A DNA stretch of 64,000 nucleotides from Candidatus Epulonipiscium sp. (lineage in GTDB: Bacteria; Bacillota_A; Clostridia; Lachnospirales; Cellulosilyticaceae), in contig DUUM01000299.1 in the NCBI GenBank assembly GCA_012841565.1, forward strand, positions 59,794 to 123,793, in the 5' to 3' direction. Below the pieces are notes generated by a model. It was not told where the DNA came from, searched no databases, and worked only from the letters and a program-made list of their open reading frames with translations. Both the position numbers and the translations under genes were made by a program. Below are positions 54,289 through 63,928 of the stretch, piece after piece. How positions within the stretch are numbered: the first letter of the stretch is position 1; each line of letters opens with the position of its first letter.

Positions 54289-55567
54289 ATCTCACCCTAA
54301 GAGCATTGGCATGGGCCGTTAGCTCTTCGCTTTCTGCAAAATCCATAACATCTTTATAGAGAAGTTCTAAGGAATCTTTCGTAAATGATAAGATACTCGG
54401 TTTTTTAATAAAATCATCTACACACAGGGGTGAAAAAAACCTTGCTGTTCCATTGGTTGGAAGGACATGATTTGGGCCTGCCATATAATCTCCTACTGGC
54501 TCTGGTGTATAGTGTCCTAAGAATATTGCCCCTGCATTTTTAATTTTAGGAAGCAAATTAAAAGGATCATCTGTACAAATCTCTAAATGCTCTGGTGCAA
54601 TATCGTTGGAAATCTTAATGGCCTCTTCCATGGTTTTAGTGACTATAATAGCCCCAAAATCCCTAAGAGACTTTTCAATAATTACTTTTCTAGAAAGCTT
54701 ATTGGTTTGTATTTCTACTTCTTTAGCAATTGCTAGGGCTAATTCTTCGCAGTCTGTTACAACAACTGATGAAGCAAGCTCATCATGTTCTGCTTGGGAT
54801 AGCATATCTGCTGCTACATATTTAGGATTGGCACTCTTATCGGCTAGGATTAAGATTTCACTTGGGCCTGCAATTGAGTCAATACTAACATATCCGTAAA
54901 CTTCTCTTTTAGCCAGGGCTACATATATATTCCCAGGTCCAACTATTTTATCAACTTTAGGAATACTTTCTGTTCCAAAAGCAAGGGCTGCAATGGATTG
55001 TGCCCCTCCCACCTTATAAATCTCTGTTACACCCGCAATATCTGCACTGACCAGGACTACAGGATTAATCTTTCCACCCTTTTGCGGTGGGGTCACCATT
55101 ACAATTTTTTCCACGCCTGCTACTTGAGCCGGAATAATATTCATTAGAACTGAAGAAGGATAAGCTGCTTTACCACCCGGCACATAGACGCCGCAACTTT
55201 CCATTGGCAAAACTAATTGACCTAGTATACTGCCTGTTTCATCTAAATCCATCCAACTATTTCTTTTTTGTTTACTATGAAAGTTGCGAATGCGATCTGC
55301 TGCTCGCTTGATAATACGTTGCATATTATCACCTACTTGCTCATATGCTTGGTCTATTTCTTCTTTTGTTACCTTAATATTTTCGTTTGTTAAGCTAACC
55401 TTATCAAATTTTTCTGTATACATAAAAAGAGCTTGATCTCTATTTTTTTTGACCTCTGCAACAATTGCTGATGCTGCAGCTGCGTACTCTGCGTCATCAA
55501 ACTGAGCACGTTCTTTTAGTTTCTCAAAAAACTTTATATACTCATCATCTTTAATAATCTTAACCAT
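54278..55567 (-). CDS. hisD: Histidinol dehydrogenase
   Basis: This 429-residue enzyme oxidises histidinol to histidine in two NAD steps. Conserved segments are GVYVPGGKAAYPSSVLMN, GAQSIAALAFGTE, KIVGPGNIYVALAKREVYG, GPSEI, SQAEHDE and APEHLEI. The operon lacks a histidinol-phosphatase gene, so that step must be supplied from elsewhere. Confidence 0.97.
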   Translation of the reverse strand: MVKIIKDDEYIKFFEKLKERAQFDDAEYAAAASAIVAEVKKNRDQALFMYTEKFDKVSLTNENIKVTKEEIDQAYEQVGDNMQRIIKRAADRIRNFHSKQKRNSWMDLDETGSILGQLVLPMESCGVYVPGGKAAYPSSVLMNIIPAQVAGVEKIVMVTPPQKGGKINPVVLVSADIAGVTEIYKVGGAQSIAALAFGTESIPKVDKIVGPGNIYVALAKREVYGYVSIDSIAGPSEILILADKSANPKYVAADMLSQAEHDELASSVVVTDCEELALAIAKEVEIQTNKLSRKVIIEKSLRDFGAIIVTKTMEEAIKISNDIAPEHLEICTDDPFNLLPKIKNAGAIFLGHYTPEPVGDYMAGPNHVLPTNGTARFFSPLCVDDFIKKPSILSFTKDSLELLYKDVMDFAESEELTAHANALRVRYDD

Positions 55568-55587
55568 ATGGGTATCTCCTTCACTTA

Positions 55588-56223
55588 TTATTTGAGCTGT
55601 TTTCTCATTTCTTCTGTTAATGCGTTAATCTGGGCATAAGCCATTTTCATGCTAGCCGGGTTCACAATGACCCTAGCGGATATATCAAAAATATCTTCAA
55701 AAACAACCATTCCATTTTCTTTAAGGGTAGCCCCTGATTCTACAATATCCACGATAACATCTGATAAGCCAACAATCGGCGCTAGCTCCACAGATCCATT
55801 TAATTTTATAATCTCTACATTTTGTTTTCTTTTATTATTAAAAAACTCATTGGTTATATTAGGGAAGGTTGTTGCAACCCGAATAGCACCCCCGTTATTG
55901 TATTTTTCTATCATTTCAGGTTTTCCGGCTACTGCCATTTTACACTTTCCAAAGCCCATATCCATGACTTCTAGGACCTTTCTACCTTGTTCTACAATGG
56001 TATCTTTACCTACAATTCCAATATCTGCGACCCCATAATCTACAAAAGTCGGGACATCTGATACTTTACATAAAAAGAATTTATATTTACCATCATCACT
56101 TGTAAATACTAGCTTCCGCGACTTTTCTTCCATTTCACTGCAAGTGATACCTAGCTGGTTTAAAAGCTCCATGGTGCTTTTTCCCAATCGCCCCTTACCA
56201 AGGGCAAATGTTATTGCTTTCAT
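55588..56223 (-). CDS. hisG: ATP phosphoribosyltransferase, short form
   Basis: This 211-residue catalytic subunit performs the first committed step (ATP + PRPP). The short HisG lacks the regulatory domain and requires HisZ, encoded just upstream. Motifs include ALGKGRLGKS, DYGVADIGIVGKDT and VDIVESGATLKENG. Confidence 0.97.
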   Translation of the reverse strand: MKAITFALGKGRLGKSTMELLNQLGITCSEMEEKSRKLVFTSDDGKYKFFLCKVSDVPTFVDYGVADIGIVGKDTIVEQGRKVLEVMDMGFGKCKMAVAGKPEMIEKYNNGGAIRVATTFPNITNEFFNNKRKQNVEIIKLNGSVELAPIVGLSDVIVDIVESGATLKENGMVVFEDIFDISARVIVNPASMKMAYAQINALTEEMRKQLK

Positions 56224-56231
56224 CGTCTCAC

Positions 56232-57488
56232 CTAACCTTTCAACATATCACTTACTTTAGTTGTAAAACGCTCATTACTCCCTATATTAATTAATTCTAC
56301 ATTTTCTTCATCTTGAAAAAATAAAATACCACCTATGTTTTTTTGATTGGCATAAGCTATATTGTCTTCCACATTATCACCAATGAGGCTGTTTTCTATA
56401 TAAAGCCCTGTTCTTCTTAGTTCTTCACTTGTCTGCATGGCTATTTTTCGGCCTAGGCTTGTATACATAACCAGGGTATCTGTCTGCCAAGTGTCAAGCG
56501 TGATTGCTTGATTATTAATAGCCCCTAGGAGCTCATGAATATTAACACCAAAGCCAGTAGCTGGAACATCCCTTCCAAACTTTCCGATAAGGGTATCGTA
56601 TCTGCCCCCACCTAAAATCTCACTGCCACTTCCAGATGTGTAGGCCTTAAATATAATCCCCGTGTAGTACTCAAGCCTCGAGACCATCCCTAGGTCAAAG
56701 GTTATATTTTTTTCTACATTATATTCTCCAAGCAGTTCATAAATAAGTTCTAATTCTTCTAGTGCTTGTAGTGCTTTTTTATTGTTGGTAAGAGTTTTTG
56801 CCCTATTAATGATTGTAATATCCCCACATAGCTTTGGCAGCTCCTGCAATAGTTTTGCTATTTCAGGTTTAATATTATGATGGGCTGTAAATTCTTCTAA
56901 AGCCACTATATTTTTATTTTCAATTAAAACCCGTATTTCTTCCATAACATCAAGATCTAGCCCGGTTTCTTCCATAATTGACTTAAAAAAACTCACTTGC
57001 CCTAAATGCATAACAAATTCTTCTACGCCTGAAACTTTTAAGCTATTGGCCGCAACTGCTATCACTTCAGCGTCACTGTATACGGACCTATTTCCAAGTA
57101 GCTCTACGCCTGCTTGTGTAAACTCATGAAGCTTGCCTTGATATCCTTCTACATGCCTATAGGCACTTCCTACATAACTAAGTCTTAGAGGAAATACTTC
57201 ATCTTGAAAAGATGTTGCCGCAACTCTTGCAATAGGTGGTGTTAAGTCAGGCCTTAAAGCAAGTACATTTCCTTTTCTGTCTAAAAACTTATACATTTCA
57301 CCCCGCGCAACGTTTCCGTCTTCTTTTGCAAAAACCTCTACATACTCAAATGTAGGTGTTTGAATTGGTTCATATCCATATCGATAAAAAATACTGTTAA
57401 TTCTTTGTTCTATTTCATTCTTTTGTTTTTGTTCACACGGTAAAAAATCCTTTACCCCTTCAACTGTATGTAACTTGTAATTTTTCAT
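56232..57488 (-). CDS. hisZ: ATP phosphoribosyltransferase regulatory subunit
   Basis: This 418-residue HisRS-like paralogue activates short HisG and mediates histidine feedback. It has class II synthetase-like motifs (EGVKDFLPCEQKQKNEIEQ, LALRPDLTPPIARVAA and GGRYDTLIGKFG). The frame begins with a GTG at 57509, but AAGGGG fits the ATG at 57488. It is the first gene of the operon, behind a consensus promoter. Confidence 0.95.
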   Translation of the reverse strand: MKNYKLHTVEGVKDFLPCEQKQKNEIEQRINSIFYRYGYEPIQTPTFEYVEVFAKEDGNVARGEMYKFLDRKGNVLALRPDLTPPIARVAATSFQDEVFPLRLSYVGSAYRHVEGYQGKLHEFTQAGVELLGNRSVYSDAEVIAVAANSLKVSGVEEFVMHLGQVSFFKSIMEETGLDLDVMEEIRVLIENKNIVALEEFTAHHNIKPEIAKLLQELPKLCGDITIINRAKTLTNNKKALQALEELELIYELLGEYNVEKNITFDLGMVSRLEYYTGIIFKAYTSGSGSEILGGGRYDTLIGKFGRDVPATGFGVNIHELLGAINNQAITLDTWQTDTLVMYTSLGRKIAMQTSEELRRTGLYIENSLIGDNVEDNIAYANQKNIGGILFFQDEENVELINIGSNERFTTKVSDMLKG

Positions 57489-57529
57489 TGTATTCCCCTT
57501 CCACTTCACCCAACTAGAGTACTAAAGTA

Positions 57530-57558
57530 ATTATATTATAGATTATAGTCACTGTCAA
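57530..57558 (-). promoter_or_regulatory. Histidine operon promoter
   Basis: On the minus strand -35 TTGACA (57553-57558), 17-bp spacer, -10 TATAAT (57530-57535), with a short leader of about 35 nt. There is no T-box or obvious attenuator. Confidence 0.75.
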
Positions 57559-57564
57559 ACTTTA

Positions 57565-57595
57565 TAAAAAAAACTTAAGGATTTCCTTAAGTTTT
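57565..57595 (-). terminator. Terminator after udk
   Basis: On the minus strand AAAACTTAAGGA and TCCTTAAGTTTT form a stem followed by a T-run, a few bases after the udk stop codon and just upstream of the his promoter. Confidence 0.85.
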
Positions 57596-57601
57596 AATGG
57601 G

Positions 57602-58222
57602 TTATGCTAAAATTGTATTTATTTTATCGACAATCATAGAAAGTGCTACTAAATTAAATCCACCTTCTGGAATAATAATATTTGCATATTTCTTACTAGG
57701 CTCGACAAACTTTTCATGCATGGGTTTAACTGTTGTTAGGTATTGTTCTACCACACTATCAATATCCCTCCCACGCTTTTTTACATCTCTCACAAGCCTT
57801 CTAAGAATACGCACATCGGCATCTGCATCTACAAATATCTTAATATCCATTTGCTCACGAAGTTTCTTATTTTCAAACACTAATATCCCTTCAATAATAA
57901 TAACCTTAGCAGGCTTAATATGCACCGTCTCTGCCATTCTGGTATGTTCTACAAACGAGTATTCGGGTCTTTCTATAGCTTCTCCATTTTTAAGCATTTT
58001 AATATGTCCAACCATCATATCCGTATCAAAACTACTGGGATGATCATAATTAAGGCCACGCCTTTCTTCTAATGAAAGGTGACCATTTGACTTATAGTAA
58101 TGGTCATGGGGAATAACAATAACTTTGTCCATAAAAGTTTTTTCTAGATGCTCTACTAGAGTTGTTTTACCAGAGCCTGTTCCGCCTGCAATTCCTATTA
58201 CAACAACATCTTCATCTTCCAT
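57602..58222 (-). CDS. udk: Uridine kinase
   Basis: This 206-residue enzyme phosphorylates uridine and cytidine. The P-loop is GGTGSGKTT (12-20), with DHYYK and NYDHPSSFD conserved. Placed near the pyr operon, it provides pyrimidine salvage. Confidence 0.96.
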   Translation of the reverse strand: MEDEDVVVIGIAGGTGSGKTTLVEHLEKTFMDKVIVIPHDHYYKSNGHLSLEERRGLNYDHPSSFDTDMMVGHIKMLKNGEAIERPEYSFVEHTRMAETVHIKPAKVIIIEGILVFENKKLREQMDIKIFVDADADVRILRRLVRDVKKRGRDIDSVVEQYLTTVKPMHEKFVEPSKKYANIIIPEGGFNLVALSMIVDKINTILA

Positions 58223-58275
58223 TTGTATCTCCCCTTGCTCAACAATTTATTATCTTCATTGATAAAATTATACAC

Positions 58276-58311
58276 AAAAAAAGGCTCATAGTCTATGACT
58301 ATAAGCCCTTT
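58276..58311 (-). terminator. Terminator after the FMN-binding-type lipoprotein gene
   Basis: On the minus strand a stem with GGGCTTATAGTC and GACTATGAGCC is followed by TTTTTTT, just after the stop codon. Confidence 0.85.
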
Positions 58312-58326
58312 TGTATCTTTATTTGA

Positions 58327-58836
58327 TTATTTTTGTTCTACTGCTTGTTTCGCTAATGCAATAAATCCTTCTGATGTACCTGTTGCGCCTGTTACAACGT
58401 CAACTGCATTAGGATCTTGTTTTGCAATTAAATCTGCTGTAAGTGCAGCCATAGCTTCTGCTGCAGATACGCCAGATTTTTCTTTCATACTAGTATTGTA
58501 CTCTACGTCTTCTGACTTAAGTTCGCCAGCTTCATTTGTATAATCAAATTTAGCGTCTACGATTTCGTCTCCGTTAAAAGTAACTTCTAATACTTGTTTC
58601 CATCCTCTTTCGTCAAACTCAGATTCAACAGTAACTACTTTTTCCTCTGCTGCTGGTTCTTCTGCGTCTGCTTCTACTACTGGCTCTTCTACTGGCTCTT
58701 CTACTGGCTCTTCTACTGCTGGTGTCTCTACCACTGGTGTTTCTACTGCTGGTGTTTCTGTTTCTTTAGCTCCACAACCTACTAATAATGCTGCTGCTAA
58801 TCCACATACCATAAGTGCTGAAAAAATCTTTTTCAT
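58327..58836 (-). CDS. FMN-binding-domain-type lipoprotein with Pro/Glu-rich spacer
   Basis: This 169-residue lipoprotein has lipobox LLVGC (Cys21). A spacer of PVVETPAVEEPVEEP-type repeats (about 28-70) is followed by a domain with DFDERGWKQVLEVTFNGDEIVDAKFDY and a C-terminal VVTGATGTSEGFIALA. The TGAT-T motif resembles the SGAT/TGAT site where FMN is covalently attached through Thr in FMN_bind proteins. It may serve as an extracellular electron carrier. It is alone in its transcription unit. Confidence 0.75.
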   Translation of the reverse strand: MKKIFSALMVCGLAAALLVGCGAKETETPAVETPVVETPAVEEPVEEPVEEPVVEADAEEPAAEEKVVTVESEFDERGWKQVLEVTFNGDEIVDAKFDYTNEAGELKSEDVEYNTSMKEKSGVSAAEAMAALTADLIAKQDPNAVDVVTGATGTSEGFIALAKQAVEQK

Positions 58837-59070
58837 TTTAAATCCCCTTTCGAAATTTACGTATATGTACGCAAAGATACTTAACTTAGTTACTTGAATA
58901 GTGTAACTTTTTTCTAGTGTTCTGTCAAGCTTTTTAAGGCAAAAAAGACACTTTTCTATACAGATTGCTAAAAAAAACGCATATCTTTTTAGGACTTTGT
59001 ACCATATTCAGTACAACTTAACTCTAATCTGAACTGTGCCAATACTATTTCTTATCATCATTATAAACAA

Positions 59071-59655
59071 TTATTTAATTTTTCTACTTCCTGGCTTAAC
59101 AACTTCTTCTTTTCCTTCTTTACAAAGCGGACATTCGTCTTTTTCCCAAGATTGTACTTTTGCTACTAAAGCACAGTCAAGCCTTGTACCAAAGTCAGCT
59201 GTTCCATTGCTACGATCTACTAGTACTGCCACGCCTACAACCTCAGCGCCACACTCTTTTGCAATATCGATTACTTCTTGCACGGAGCCGCCTGTTGTAA
59301 TAACATCTTCTGCTACAACCACACGGGCGCCTTTAGGAAGTTCAAATCCACGACGAAATGCCATTGAACCATCTTCTTCTCTTTCAGCAAACATGTTCTT
59401 TGCGCCTAATTGTCTTGCAAGTTCATAGCCAATAATAATCCCACCTACAGCTGGTGCAAGAACATAGTCAATCTTATCGCCTTTATACTTCTCAGCTAAC
59501 ATTCCCATAAGCTCTTGTGTGTAATTTGGATATTGCAAGATTTTCGCACACTGCATATACTGATTAGAGTGTCTTCCTGATGTTAATAAAAAGTGTCCGT
59601 CTAGTAAAACGTCTGTTTCCTTGAAAATTTCTATAACTCTTTTCTCGTTGCTCAT
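59071..59655 (-). CDS. pyrE: Orotate phosphoribosyltransferase
   Basis: This protein of about 194 residues makes OMP from orotate and PRPP. The PRPP motif is VVVAEDVITTGGSVQE. A C-terminal CPLC pair is seen in clostridial forms. The frame extends to 59667, but GGAGG is 5 nt from the ATG at 59655. It is last in the pyr operon. Confidence 0.95.
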   Translation of the reverse strand: MSNEKRVIEIFKETDVLLDGHFLLTSGRHSNQYMQCAKILQYPNYTQELMGMLAEKYKGDKIDYVLAPAVGGIIIGYELARQLGAKNMFAEREEDGSMAFRRGFELPKGARVVVAEDVITTGGSVQEVIDIAKECGAEVVGVAVLVDRSNGTADFGTRLDCALVAKVQSWEKDECPLCKEGKEEVVKPGSRKIK

Positions 59656-59692
59656 AATTGCCTCCATTTGATTAATTATATTTGATTAATAT

Positions 59693-60607
59693 TTATTCTT
59701 GAAATGCTTCTTGAATCTCTTTAATCGTTTTAAATCCGTATTTGTTCATATATGCAATAAGGCCTTCTTTAATATCAATACATGCCCTAGGATTTGCAAA
59801 AGTTGCTGTTCCTACAGAAACTGCATCTGCCCCTGCTAAGATAAACTCAACTGCGTCTTCTCCTGTCATAATACCACCCAGGCCTATAATGGGTAGGTTA
59901 ACCGCCCTGGCTACTTGGTATACCATGCGAACTGCTACTGGTTTAATGGCTGGCCCTGAAAAACCGCCCATTTTGTTTGCAAGTACTGGTGCCCTTTTAT
60001 GAACATCAATCTTCATGCCAATAAGAGTGTTAATAAGGGATATTCCATCTGCTCCTGCTGCTTCTACTGCTTTTGCAATTTCAGCTATGTCTGTTACGTT
60101 TGGGCTTAGCTTAACAATCAGTGGCTGCTTAGCTACTTTTCTTACGGCCGCAGTCGCTTCTGCTGCCATTTCTACGCTGGTTCCAAATCCAATACCACCT
60201 TCTTTAACGTTTGGACAGGAAATATTAAGCTCCAACATATCAATATTAGTATGGCCTAATTTCTCTACAACTTCGCAGTATTCTTCAATGGTACGTCCTG
60301 CTATATTTACAATAATCTTTGTCCCTGATTTTTCTAAAAAAGGTAGGTCATGTTGGATAAAATAATCGACACCTGGGTTTTGAAGGCCTACTGCATTTAG
60401 CATGCCGCCATAAGTTTCTGCCACTCTTGGAGCAGGGTTACCTTTCCATGGTACACTTGCAATTCCTTTAACAATAACGCCCCCAAGCTCAGATAGGTCC
60501 ATAAACTGTGCAAACTCTCTGGCTGCAAAAGTACCTGAGGCTGTTGTAATGGGGTTGTTCAGTTTAACACCTGCAATATCGACACTAAGATCTAAATGAT
60601 TAGTCAT
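59693..60607 (-). CDS. pyrD: Dihydroorotate dehydrogenase B, catalytic subunit
   Basis: This 304-residue FMN enzyme is class 1B and NAD-linked. Catalytic Cys131 lies in NISCPNVKEGG. It works with PyrK, encoded directly before it with an 8-bp overlap. Confidence 0.97.
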   Translation of the reverse strand: MTNHLDLSVDIAGVKLNNPITTASGTFAAREFAQFMDLSELGGVIVKGIASVPWKGNPAPRVAETYGGMLNAVGLQNPGVDYFIQHDLPFLEKSGTKIIVNIAGRTIEEYCEVVEKLGHTNIDMLELNISCPNVKEGGIGFGTSVEMAAEATAAVRKVAKQPLIVKLSPNVTDIAEIAKAVEAAGADGISLINTLIGMKIDVHKRAPVLANKMGGFSGPAIKPVAVRMVYQVARAVNLPIIGLGGIMTGEDAVEFILAGADAVSVGTATFANPRACIDIKEGLIAYMNKYGFKTIKEIQEAFQE

Positions 60608-61382
60608 TCCATATCACATCGCTTCCCATAAATACTGGTCCATCTGTACATGTTTTTTTGTAGTCCCATCCATCTTCAGCCGTTTCGTCTTTTTTCTTAC
60701 ACACGCAACCCACACACACACCTATGCCGCATGCCATACGCTCTTCAAGTGACACTTGAACTGGGAGTTCTCGCTCCTCGCACCATGTGTTTAAAGCTTT
60801 TAACATCGGCTTTGGTCCACAACTATAAGCCATGTCAATCTTTATATCTTTTGCATTTAAAATATCAATAACATTTCCTTTATGGCCAACTTTACCACTT
60901 TCAGTTGCTACATATACAGTAGCTCCTAGCTTTTCAAACTCTTCTATTAGGTATGGCTCGTCTCTAAAACCAAGCACAACTGTTAGATTTCCTTTCAGTC
61001 TTTTAGCTAGTTCAACTAATGGCGGAACCCCAACGCCCCCGCCTACAATAAGGTGGTTTGGTTGGTTTCCAGTCATATCAAAGCCGTTACCAGATGGTCC
61101 ACTAACTTGTATTTCATCCCCCACAGCCATTTTTGAAAACTGGTATGTCCCGTCGCCTACAACAGCGTATATGATTCTAATTGATTGATTATCTGAATCA
61201 ACTTCGCAAAGACTAATAGGCCTTGGCAAAATTGTGTGTTTTTCTTTTGGATAAATATTTACGAACTGCCCTGGACTTTCAATCATTCCTACTATATCTG
61301 GCACTTTGATTGTCATAGAATACACATCTGATGCTATAAGTTCGTTACTTGTAATTATCCCTATTTCTACTGTCATCTTCAT
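60600..61382 (-). CDS. pyrK: Dihydroorotate dehydrogenase B, electron-transfer subunit
   Basis: This 260-residue FAD protein contains a 2Fe-2S cluster (CGIGVCVGCVCKK, then a fourth Cys in KKTCTDGP). It passes electrons from PyrD to NAD+. Motifs include RPISLCEVD and GGGVGVPPLVELAK. Confidence 0.97.
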   Translation of the reverse strand: MKMTVEIGIITSNELIASDVYSMTIKVPDIVGMIESPGQFVNIYPKEKHTILPRPISLCEVDSDNQSIRIIYAVVGDGTYQFSKMAVGDEIQVSGPSGNGFDMTGNQPNHLIVGGGVGVPPLVELAKRLKGNLTVVLGFRDEPYLIEEFEKLGATVYVATESGKVGHKGNVIDILNAKDIKIDMAYSCGPKPMLKALNTWCEERELPVQVSLEERMACGIGVCVGCVCKKKDETAEDGWDYKKTCTDGPVFMGSDVIWND

Positions 61383-61394
61383 TGGTGCGCCCCC

Positions 61395-62312
61395 TTATAG
61401 TATTCTTTGTAAATCTTCCTTCATTGCAATAACTGCGGCTCTTGAAGCCTTTGCAAAGTCTTTTTCATCAAAGTCATTGTTCTCTTTATAAGCGGCTATG
61501 ATGCCTCTTGATGAGTTTACAATGGCTCCTAAACCATCTTTGTTAAAGCATCCTTTAAGTTTCTCCGCACCTGCACCTTGAGCGCCATATCCTGGTACTA
61601 AAAAATATGTGTTTGGCATCAGTTTACGAATCTCAGCTGCATCTTCTGGGTACGTTGCCCCAACAACTGCTCCGATTTTACTATAGCCAAGCTCTCCCAT
61701 TACTTCCTCGCCCCACTTAGCAACAAGCTTAGCAACTTTTTCATATACTTTCTCCTTATCCGCGCCTACAATAAGGTCCTGAATTTGTCCGCCGTGTGGG
61801 TTACTTGTTTTTACTAAAACAAACATCCCCTTATCATGCTCATTACAGTTACTAATAAAAGGCTCAATTGCGTCGTATCCCATGTACGGGTTAAGGGTTA
61901 CACAATCTGATCCCCAAATATCGAATTTCTCTCCTTCAACATCTGTGATACCAATATGACTTGAGTAAGCCGCTGCAGTCGATGCAATATCACCTCTTTT
62001 AATATCACCGATGACGATTAGCCCTTTTGACTTAGCGTAAGCGATTGTTTCTATATAGGTTTCAATCCCTGCTAAACCATAATTTTCATACATGGCAATT
62101 TGAGGTTTTACTGCTGGAATTAAATCGTGAACATTATCAATTATTTGTTTGTTAAACTCTAAAAACATCTTAGCCACTGCCTGGGGTGTTTTTCCGTATT
62201 TATCAAACATTTCTTTTGAAAGATATGATGGAATCATTGCATATGTTGGGTCTAAACCTACCACTGTTGGATTTTCTGTTTTTTGAATACCTTTTATAAG
62301 TCTGTCAATCAT
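61395..62312 (-). CDS. pyrF: Orotidine 5'-phosphate decarboxylase (type 2)
   Basis: This protein of about 305 residues is the long, type 2 form. Catalytic residues lie in GDIKRGDIASTA. The frame extends into pyrC (62354), but AAGGGGG fits the ATG at 62312, leaving a 13-bp gap. Confidence 0.95.
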   Translation of the reverse strand: MIDRLIKGIQKTENPTVVGLDPTYAMIPSYLSKEMFDKYGKTPQAVAKMFLEFNKQIIDNVHDLIPAVKPQIAMYENYGLAGIETYIETIAYAKSKGLIVIGDIKRGDIASTAAAYSSHIGITDVEGEKFDIWGSDCVTLNPYMGYDAIEPFISNCNEHDKGMFVLVKTSNPHGGQIQDLIVGADKEKVYEKVAKLVAKWGEEVMGELGYSKIGAVVGATYPEDAAEIRKLMPNTYFLVPGYGAQGAGAEKLKGCFNKDGLGAIVNSSRGIIAAYKENNDFDEKDFAKASRAAVIAMKEDLQRIL

Positions 62313-62325
62313 TCTCAATTCCCCC

Positions 62326-63603
62326 TTAGTTGTGTGTGTATACAATGTTTCCATTTACGATTGTGCATTTAACTTGTCCTTTAACTAGTGTCCCACCAAA
62401 TGGTGTGTTTTTTGACTTAGAAACAAAGTTATTTGGATCTATTACATATGCTACATTTGGATCAATAATAGCGATATCTGCTACTTTACCTTTTCCAAGT
62501 GTCCCTTTATTAAGACCCATTAATGTCGCTGGGTTTAAACTCATTTTTTCAATCAGTTGTGTCGGTGTTAAAATACCCGTTTCCACAAGGTTTGTATAGC
62601 TAATTGCAAAACTTGTCTCAAGGCCTACAATGCCAAAAGGTGCTTTAGCAAATGCCACTTTTTTCTCCTCTTCGTGGTGAGGCGCGTGATCTGTTGCAAT
62701 AATATCTAGTGTCCCATCTTGAAGCGCTCTTCTTGTAGCTTCCCTATCTTTATCAGTTCTAAGAGGGGGACTCATTTTAGCAAAAGTATCTTGCTCCATG
62801 CCAACCCTATCATCTGTTAGGGTAAAATAATGAGGCGCCGTTTCTGCTGTTATATTTGCCCCTCTTGCTTTTGCAAACCGAATGATATCAAGGCTAAGTT
62901 CTGTACTTACGTGGCAAAGGTGTAATTTAATCCCTGTAGCCTCTGCTAAAATAATGTCTCTAGCTGTAATAATATCTTCCGCTTCATTACCAATCCCTTC
63001 AAGGCCAAAACGCTTTGAATTTTCACCAAGATTCATACTGCCACCCATAAGCGTCATATCTTCGCAGTGTGAAAGCATAGGGATGTTAAATTGTTTCATA
63101 TGGGCCATAGATTCTTTGAGTACCTTTGCATTCATAACTGACCTACCATCATCACTAATAGCGCAGATGCCTGCTTCAATCATGGCTTTCACATCCGTTA
63201 GTTCTTCCCCTTTTTGGCCTATTGTTATAGCACCTACAGGGAGTACATTAACAACCCCAAACTCTTTAGCCTTCTGGTTGATATATTCAACAACCGTTGG
63301 GTTATCAATGGATGGATTTGTATTAGGCATACAACAAACGGTTGTTATGCCGCCTTTTGCTGCAGATTTGCAACCTGTCTCTATGGTTTCTTTATGCTCA
63401 AATCCTGGTTCTCTAAGGTGGACATGCACATCAATTAGTCCTGGAACTACCCATTGATTGGCTGCATCTATTACTGTGTCGGCCTCTGCCGTTAGGTTTT
63501 CGCCAATTTCTGCAACGACGCCGTCTTTTACTAGGATATCAAAAATTCCATCCCTATTTTCTTTCGGATCTATTATTCTTCCGTTTTTTATGAGTAAACT
63601 CAC
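62326..63603 (-). CDS. pyrC: Dihydroorotase
   Basis: This 425-residue zinc amidohydrolase closes carbamoyl-aspartate to dihydroorotate. Metal ligands lie in DVHVHLREPG (60-67) and ATDHAPHHEEEK, with substrate motif CCMPNTNP. The start is a GTG (63603) about 9 nt after GGGGA. It is the first gene of the operon in this window; carAB and pyrB are not visible here. Confidence 0.97.
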   Translation of the reverse strand: MSLLIKNGRIIDPKENRDGIFDILVKDGVVAEIGENLTAEADTVIDAANQWVVPGLIDVHVHLREPGFEHKETIETGCKSAAKGGITTVCCMPNTNPSIDNPTVVEYINQKAKEFGVVNVLPVGAITIGQKGEELTDVKAMIEAGICAISDDGRSVMNAKVLKESMAHMKQFNIPMLSHCEDMTLMGGSMNLGENSKRFGLEGIGNEAEDIITARDIILAEATGIKLHLCHVSTELSLDIIRFAKARGANITAETAPHYFTLTDDRVGMEQDTFAKMSPPLRTDKDREATRRALQDGTLDIIATDHAPHHEEEKKVAFAKAPFGIVGLETSFAISYTNLVETGILTPTQLIEKMSLNPATLMGLNKGTLGKGKVADIAIIDPNVAYVIDPNNFVSKSKNTPFGGTLVKGQVKCTIVNGNIVYTHN

Positions 63604-63691
63604 CTAGGCATCCCCTTTCATTATATAGCTCATTTATCTGGTTTCATTATAACATCTTTAGTCTTATTCTATACACTTAAACTCGCATAAT

Positions 63692-63738
63692 AAAAAGGCA
63701 ATAAATAGATTGATTGCTCAATCCACTCATTGCCTTTA
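63692..63738 (-). terminator. Terminator hairpin of the pyr attenuator
   Basis: On the minus strand GGCAAT-GAGTGGATTG and CAATCTAT-TTATTGCC form a stem followed by TTTTTATT, before pyrC. It lies downstream of the PyrR-type loop and is the terminator of the attenuator. Confidence 0.85.
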
Positions 63739-63740
63739 AA

Positions 63741-63832
63741 AATCCCGTAATGGGTCCAATTTATTCGTTTTATTACCAAAAATCGCACAATATATTATTA
63801 TGCTGGTTGTTCCTTAGTGGCCTCACGGGACC
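63741..63832 (-). promoter_or_regulatory. PyrR-type binding loop and antiterminator segment
   Basis: On the minus strand GGTCCCGTGAGGCC (63819-63832) fits the PyrR-binding consensus ARUCCNGNGAGGYU closely. Further on, ACGGGA (about 63743-63748) can pair with the TCCCGT of this loop, as needed for antiterminator/anti-antiterminator switching. PyrR plus UMP would favour termination. No pyrR gene is in this window. Confidence 0.85.
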
Positions 63833-63882
63833 AGTTTAAAGGCGGTTTATTTATTTGGTTTTTTCTTTTCAAATCTTAAGAA

Positions 63883-63911
63883 AGCATAGCATGTAAATTG
63901 GGTTGTGTCAA
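63883..63911 (-). promoter_or_regulatory. pyr operon promoter
   Basis: On the minus strand -35 TTGACA (63906-63911), 17-bp spacer, -10 TATGCT (63883-63888). It lies about 50 bp before the PyrR loop. Confidence 0.75.
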
Positions 63912-63928
63912 CTGACAAATTGGTGGTT

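Noticed and set aside
57489..57530. Histidine T-box or leader peptide before hisZ
   Set aside because: The leader is only about 35 nt and has no His codon run or T-box sequence.
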